Source of the DNA: a virus
Length of the DNA: 41,780 nt
Virus record (IMG/VR): IMGVR_UViG_3300036466_000133
Coordinates: 1 to 41,780 of that record
Strand: one strand, 5' to 3'
Below, in pieces: positions 38,562-41,780 of the stretch. The stretch's first letter is position 1; each line of letters starts with the position of its first letter. A program made the position numbers and the translations under genes. Below the pieces are notes generated by a model. The model ran no database searches and was not told the DNA's origin. It was given only the letters and a program-made list of their open reading frames with translations.

Positions 38562-39438
38562 TAGAGATGAGTTTGAGAGGTGGTATGACGAGGCCACAAA
38601 TTACAACGATGGTGTAGCATACTACGTCGGTATTAATGATAGATACTGCTTCTCGGACATAGAAATTGCATGGCAAGCATGGCAAGCCGCCCGCACCCAA
38701 AGTGGGCAGGGTGTGGAGCCGGTGGCGGTGGTTGAGCTAAGCGATTATATCCACCTTTCTGGCGCATCCGCCTCGCAACGCAAGGCCCTGAAAGAGGTTA
38801 GTGAGGGGTCAATCCAGAATCTGCCTGTTGGCACAAGGATCTACACCCAGCCCCAGCCCGCCGTGCCGGAGGAATATCGACAAGCATTGCAGGATGCCTA
38901 CGACATCATCGTTTGCGACGCCAATAGCCCCAAGAACTACGGCTCCTTGTGTCGTATCGGGCACGTTCTGGGCCAGATCACCACCCCCACCACGCCCCAG
39001 GCTGATGGGTGGGTTAGGTGTGAGGATCGGTTGCCTACGTACAGAGACTCTGATGAGTACGGCGATGTGTGGGTTATGAGCAAGCTCTATGGCGTAAAAA
39101 AGATGTCTTGGTCATCCGTTCGCGCAGACTTTGAGTCGCACTGGATGCCCACCGGCCTCAAGCGCCCACAACCACCGAAGGAGGCGAGTGATATGTCAGG
39201 TTACAGAAATGAATGGCCGTGCTGCGGAGATGAAACGTATACGCAAGGACGGGAGCCGGTACGGTGCCCGTTTTGTGAGATGTGGGAGCTTAAAGAAAAG
39301 CTTGAGCAAGCCGATGCGCGGGCAACCAGGCTATCCGAAGCCCTGCAAGTCGCTGTCGATACGCCAGAGCTTGGCGGCGGAACATGGTACGACATGGCGG
39401 TGGCGGTACTGGCCGAGCGGGCGGGAGGTGAGCAGTGA
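38554..39438 (+). CDS. DUF551 and zinc-ribbon protein, 294 aa
   Basis: ATG 38554 after AGAGG. Layout: N-terminal part with FERWYDEATNYNDGVAYYVG and AWQAWQAA repeats, a linker, a DUF551 domain at about 150-205 (GWVRCEDRLPTYRDSDEYGD... ESHWMPTGLKRPQP), then a zinc ribbon (CCGDETY and CPFCEMWELKEK) and a coiled-coil end. Such mosaics are common in phage early regions; role unknown. Confidence 0.75.
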   Translation: MSDRDEFERWYDEATNYNDGVAYYVGINDRYCFSDIEIAWQAWQAARTQSGQGVEPVAVVELSDYIHLSGASASQRKALKEVSEGSIQNLPVGTRIYTQPQPAVPEEYRQALQDAYDIIVCDANSPKNYGSLCRIGHVLGQITTPTTPQADGWVRCEDRLPTYRDSDEYGDVWVMSKLYGVKKMSWSSVRADFESHWMPTGLKRPQPPKEASDMSGYRNEWPCCGDETYTQGREPVRCPFCEMWELKEKLEQADARATRLSEALQVAVDTPELGGGTWYDMAVAVLAERAGGEQ

Positions 39439-39665
39439 AGGTTGAATATAAGGGCTACGAAATCGACGTTTACCGCGAAAAATGCATGGGCGGATGGGGA
39501 ATGCTTTATTACAGCGTATTCACTATCGATGGCCATGAGTGCCTGTCGAATTTTGAGGGCAGTGAAGAAGCCGTCAGAGATAAGATTGGCCAACTGAAAG
39601 AGTTGGTAGATGCAGAGCTGAAAAGCGGCGACCCCTTCGGTCTAGCAGAGGAGTACGGCCAATGA
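39435..39665 (+). CDS. hypothetical protein, 76 aa, GTG start
   Basis: GTG 39435 in the overlap with the previous stop, GGAGGTGAGCA upstream. MKVEYKGYEIDVYREKCMGG, then YYSVFTIDGHECLSNFEGS: small alpha/beta protein. No family recognised. Confidence 0.65.
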   Translation: MKVEYKGYEIDVYREKCMGGWGMLYYSVFTIDGHECLSNFEGSEEAVRDKIGQLKELVDAELKSGDPFGLAEEYGQ

Positions 39666-40093
39666 CCGAAACGCCAGAAACCATCTACCTGATCCCCGGC
39701 GAGGACGTAGACGGAGCGCCCTGCATGGTCTGGTGCGACGATCCGGCGCCATCCTATGCCTGTGATCCTGCTGATGCGGTGAAGTATATCCGGGCGGATA
39801 AGCACCAGGAGATCATCGACCGGCAGGCAAAAGCTGCATTTAAGGCTCTCGACAACGCAAAGCAGGCCGCAAGATTGATGCAGGTGCGGGCTGAACGAGT
39901 TCTGGCCGAGCACAGCCCCGAAGCGCTTGAAAGCGAGAGAGCTGCGAACGCCGCACTGACTGACCAGGTGGAGGAGCTCGAAACGATGGCCCGCGTTTTC
40001 CGCGACTGCATTGAAACCGGCGTCTTGCCTGAAGCTGGTAGCCAGCTATATCTGAGGCTTATCGGGCTGGTCGGGGTGGCCGGCCATGACTGA
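39662..40093 (+). CDS. hypothetical protein, 143 aa
   Basis: N-terminal segment YLIPGEDVDGAPCMVWCDDP and ACDPADAVKYIRADKHQEII, then a long coiled coil (about 50-115). The AVKYIRAD motif is frequent in phage proteins of this kind. Function unknown. Confidence 0.65.
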   Translation: MTETPETIYLIPGEDVDGAPCMVWCDDPAPSYACDPADAVKYIRADKHQEIIDRQAKAAFKALDNAKQAARLMQVRAERVLAEHSPEALESERAANAALTDQVEELETMARVFRDCIETGVLPEAGSQLYLRLIGLVGVAGHD

Positions 40094-40316
40094 CTACAAA
40101 ATCAGGACAACCCAGGTCATGGTACACCCGGCTGATAACCCAACGATCCTGAGCGAGCTCACCACCACGGTCAGCATTGATGATGAGGGCGGCGGAGAGT
40201 GCGTCAAAGCCGAGCAAACAAACACCGGCTCGATATTGATAAACCCGGACGAGTGGCCGGCGATCAGAGAAGCGATTGACCGGATGATCTCAGAGTGCAG
40301 GAGCAGTGACCAATGA
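40086..40316 (+). CDS. hypothetical protein, 76 aa
   Basis: Beta-rich N-terminus (YKIRTTQVMVHPADNPTILS) and a C-terminal helix (DEWPAIREAIDRMISECRS). Overlaps both neighbours. No family recognised. Confidence 0.65.
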   Translation: MTDYKIRTTQVMVHPADNPTILSELTTTVSIDDEGGGECVKAEQTNTGSILINPDEWPAIREAIDRMISECRSSDQ

Positions 40317-40795
40317 CCCAAGGACAATACCAACGCGAGCAAGCCCAAAACCAGGCGGCACTGACCAAAGCAAAAGGCCGCAGGCTACTTGAGCAGTCCT
40401 ACGAAGCCCGCGCCATCATGGCTAAGTACACCAACAGGGCCATCGCAGAACGCCACCGCCAGACTGCCGGCATGGTCAGCGATATGCGCAACGGTTACGA
40501 TCCAGTCAAAATGCCCGCGCTGACCTGCCGTCGCATCCGGATGGACTTGATGCGTCACGACGACGCTGCCAAGCGGTATATGTCCCTCGATGCCATAGCT
40601 GACCATCTAAATGTGGGCCGGTCAACCGTCCGCAAGTGGGCGCGGGAGTTTGGATTCGCCAACGAGGGGCAAGACCAGAAGCGCCCGCCAAGGCCCGCCA
40701 AGCCGGTGGCGCTCAGGTGGCCCGGAACGCCGATGGGAAAGTTTGCGGTGATGAGGTTAAGCCGGAATCCGGCGGATGTGAGAACGTATTACTGA
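40313..40795 (+). CDS. HTH protein, 160 aa, last gene of rightward operon
   Basis: Basic N-terminal helices, then YMSLDAIADHLNVGRSTVRK (about 95-114), a clear helix-turn-helix, and a proline-rich basic tail. Its end overlaps the convergent lysis gene by seven bases. Its position at the end of the early operon would suit a late-gene activator; not shown. Confidence 0.65.
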   Translation: MTQGQYQREQAQNQAALTKAKGRRLLEQSYEARAIMAKYTNRAIAERHRQTAGMVSDMRNGYDPVKMPALTCRRIRMDLMRHDDAAKRYMSLDAIADHLNVGRSTVRKWAREFGFANEGQDQKRPPRPAKPVALRWPGTPMGKFAVMRLSRNPADVRTYY

Positions 40796-41091
40796 ACTAA
40801 AACCCATACCACGGCGGCAGTAACAATGGCCGCCATGCTCAATCCGGCGCCCACAATTTTCATGGCTCGCATGAATCCGTTGATATCGCCAGTCATGTTG
40901 TGGTAGCTGCTAGATAGATCTTTAATCCCTAATTTTATCTCAGCCTGATCAGCTCTCAGGTATGCCAGCCCCTCAAATGCCCGCTCCAACTCTGACACGC
41001 GAGGTCGAAGGTCCCTGATCTCCGACAACTGGTAGTTGATCGTATGCACCTCTTGCTCCAGACTTCCGACCCGTTCATGGACATCTGCCAT
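40789..41091 (-). CDS. XhlA-like coiled-coil membrane protein
   Basis: 100 aa from ATG 41091 (a start at 41112 is possible). The first 75 residues are coiled coil (VGSLEQEVHTINYQLSEIRD), and the end is one membrane segment (IVGAGLSMAAIVTAAVVWVL). The layout is that of XhlA/holin-associated proteins. Last gene of the lysis cluster. Confidence 0.65.
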   Translation of the reverse strand: MADVHERVGSLEQEVHTINYQLSEIRDLRPRVSELERAFEGLAYLRADQAEIKLGIKDLSSSYHNMTGDINGFMRAMKIVGAGLSMAAIVTAAVVWVLVQ

Positions 41092-41121
41092 AATACGCCC
41101 CGCCTCCTGCATGCCTCGCCC

Positions 41122-41358
41122 TTACTGCTGGTTTGTTTGCCGGATTATAGCAGACTGGCGCTCCAGCTCCATAACGTACACCATAAGGGCCTCGTGATCC
41201 GAGTCTGGGTAGCAAACTAAGCCGTCACCGGCCAGGATCGTTAAAGCGCTTGGCCTCGTGGGCATCGGGCCGCCATTCATCGAGCGGGCGCACCCGACCG
41301 TCACCGAACTTATCAGCAGAATACTGAGCACTGTCCGAATCGATCTGTTCACGTTCAT
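41122..41358 (-). CDS. outer-membrane spanin lipoprotein (Rz1-like)
   Basis: 78 aa. Signal sequence with lipobox VTVGC (cysteine 23) and a mature part starting ARSMNGGPMPTRPS. It begins inside the inner-spanin gene in another frame and runs past its end, as Rz1 does with Rz. Together they fuse inner and outer membranes at lysis. Confidence 0.75.
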   Translation of the reverse strand: MNVNRSIRTVLSILLISSVTVGCARSMNGGPMPTRPSALTILAGDGLVCYPDSDHEALMVYVMELERQSAIIRQTNQQ

Positions 41359-41443
41359 CCTGGGCCCGCTCCTGCTCCTTCCGTCCGGCCAGTCTCTGCA
41401 GAACCGAGACCAGCACGGACAGAAGAGCGATCAGTTCACGCAT
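41225..41443 (-). CDS. small inner-membrane spanin candidate (Rz-like)
   Basis: 72 aa from ATG 41443: hydrophobic N-terminus (MRELIALLSVLVSVLQRLAG), then a charged helical part (RKEQERAQDEREQIDSDSAQ). It is short compared with lambda Rz (153 aa). The call rests mainly on the overlapping Rz1-like lipoprotein and position after the holin. Confidence 0.6.
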   Translation of the reverse strand: MRELIALLSVLVSVLQRLAGRKEQERAQDEREQIDSDSAQYSADKFGDGRVRPLDEWRPDAHEAKRFNDPGR

Positions 41444-41624
41444 CGTCTTTGCTCTTGGCCTTGCCGACATTCAAGGCGAGGGCATTAACGATTTTCCGGA
41501 TAACCTTAATCACGCCGTCGTCCTTCGGTGTTGGCGTCATGGCCGCAATGGCCGACGCGGCCGCAACGACTAGGCCCGCAATTTCCAAAAGTTCGAACCA
41601 GTTAGTAGCGATATAATCAATCAT
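41436..41624 (-). CDS. holin-like small membrane protein
   Basis: 62 aa: MIDYIATNWFELLEIAGLVV and a following AAASAIAAMT form one long hydrophobic helix (about 9-29), then a basic C-terminal tail (VIKVIRKIVNALALNVGKAK). Between the M15 peptidase and spanin genes, start overlapping the peptidase stop (ATGA). A single-segment holin is the most likely role. Confidence 0.65.
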   Translation of the reverse strand: MIDYIATNWFELLEIAGLVVAAASAIAAMTPTPKDDGVIKVIRKIVNALALNVGKAKSKDDA

Positions 41625-41780
41625 GATCTTCCTCCGAGCGGCAAGGACTGAACCGCGGCTATCAGGCTGGTATATTTTCCGTTAACCCGCCCCCATTCGG
41701 CAGGCGCGCCCATCTTACGGTTTGGCCGCACGTCGCCATGAAACATCGGTAGAGGCTTGCCGCCGTACACCGTATCAGTA
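41621..41780 (-). CDS. M15-type peptidase, C-terminal part, cut by window edge
   Basis: 52 codons plus TGA, open to the window edge. TDTVYGGKPLPMFHGDVRPN contains the H-x-D third zinc-ligand motif of M15 peptidases; the C-terminus ends SLIAAVQSLPLGGRS. It continues the N-terminal part at 1-271 across the ends of the window. Confidence 0.65.
   Translation of the reverse strand, partial: TDTVYGGKPLPMFHGDVRPNRKMGAPAEWGRVNGKYTSLIAAVQSLPLGGRS

Noticed and set aside
1-41780. Lysogeny module, attachment site or tRNA genes
   Set aside because: No integrase, no convincing repressor operator array, no tRNA cloverleaf was found on reading both strands; a weak or unusual one could be missed by eye.
1-41780. 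Terminal redundancy between the two window ends
   Set aside because: Only a six-base match (GTATCA) occurs near both ends, too short to mean overlap.

Overview
The window reads as a nearly complete genome of a tailed double-stranded DNA phage with siphovirus-like architecture (long tape measure, tail tube, tail completion proteins, no contractile sheath seen). It infects a Gram-negative host: there is a two-component spanin pair with a lipoprotein (Rz1-like) and a predicted outer-membrane beta-barrel protein. Base composition and protein style suggest a marine or halophilic gammaproteobacterium as host, but that is inference. I see no integrase, no convincing CI-type repressor, no tRNA and no CRISPR array.

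Layout. Positions 1-20.5 kb hold the late module, all on the minus strand and read right to left: small and large terminase, portal, MuF-type head protein, fused protease/scaffold, decoration protein, major capsid, head-tail connectors, tail completion proteins, tube proteins, tail chaperones joined by a -1 frameshift, tape measure, a large tail protein with a beta-propeller-like part, and tail fibre proteins. The lysis genes (M15-type peptidase, holin-like protein, spanins, XhlA-like protein) continue this direction, but the peptidase gene is split between the two ends of the window, which indicates a circular or circularly permuted molecule. 20.6-22.9 kb is a short minus-strand operon with its own promoter: a GHKL-fold ATPase, two small proteins and the beta-barrel protein. 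23-26.4 kb is a minus-strand replication operon (winged-helix protein, O-like initiator, DnaC-like loader, DUF1367, NinG). Divergently, 26.5-28.3 kb is a plus-strand recombination operon (Rad52-like annealing protein, Gp157, single-strand binding protein). 28.6-31 kb is a cluster of small zinc-binding proteins interrupted by a TnpB element. 31-36.9 kb is a minus-strand early operon (sliding clamp, DNA methyltransferase, SNF2-type helicase, small regulators). 37-40.8 kb is a divergent plus-strand operon of small, mostly unknown proteins.

The most striking feature is the number of selfish elements in a 42-kb genome. A 254-nt group I intron sits inside the last four codons of the ssDNA-binding protein gene, and only splicing restores the DDDIPF tip. 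A TnpB-only IS200/IS605-type element interrupts a 66-codon gene that can be rebuilt exactly. Three free-standing HNH endonuclease genes sit at gene boundaries (capsid, decoration protein, methyltransferase/helicase).

Regulation. Good sigma70-like promoters face outward at 26.4 kb and 36.96 kb, and another lies at 22.9 kb. Three leftward promoters share a TTGCA-type -35 box. Strong hairpin terminators close most operons.
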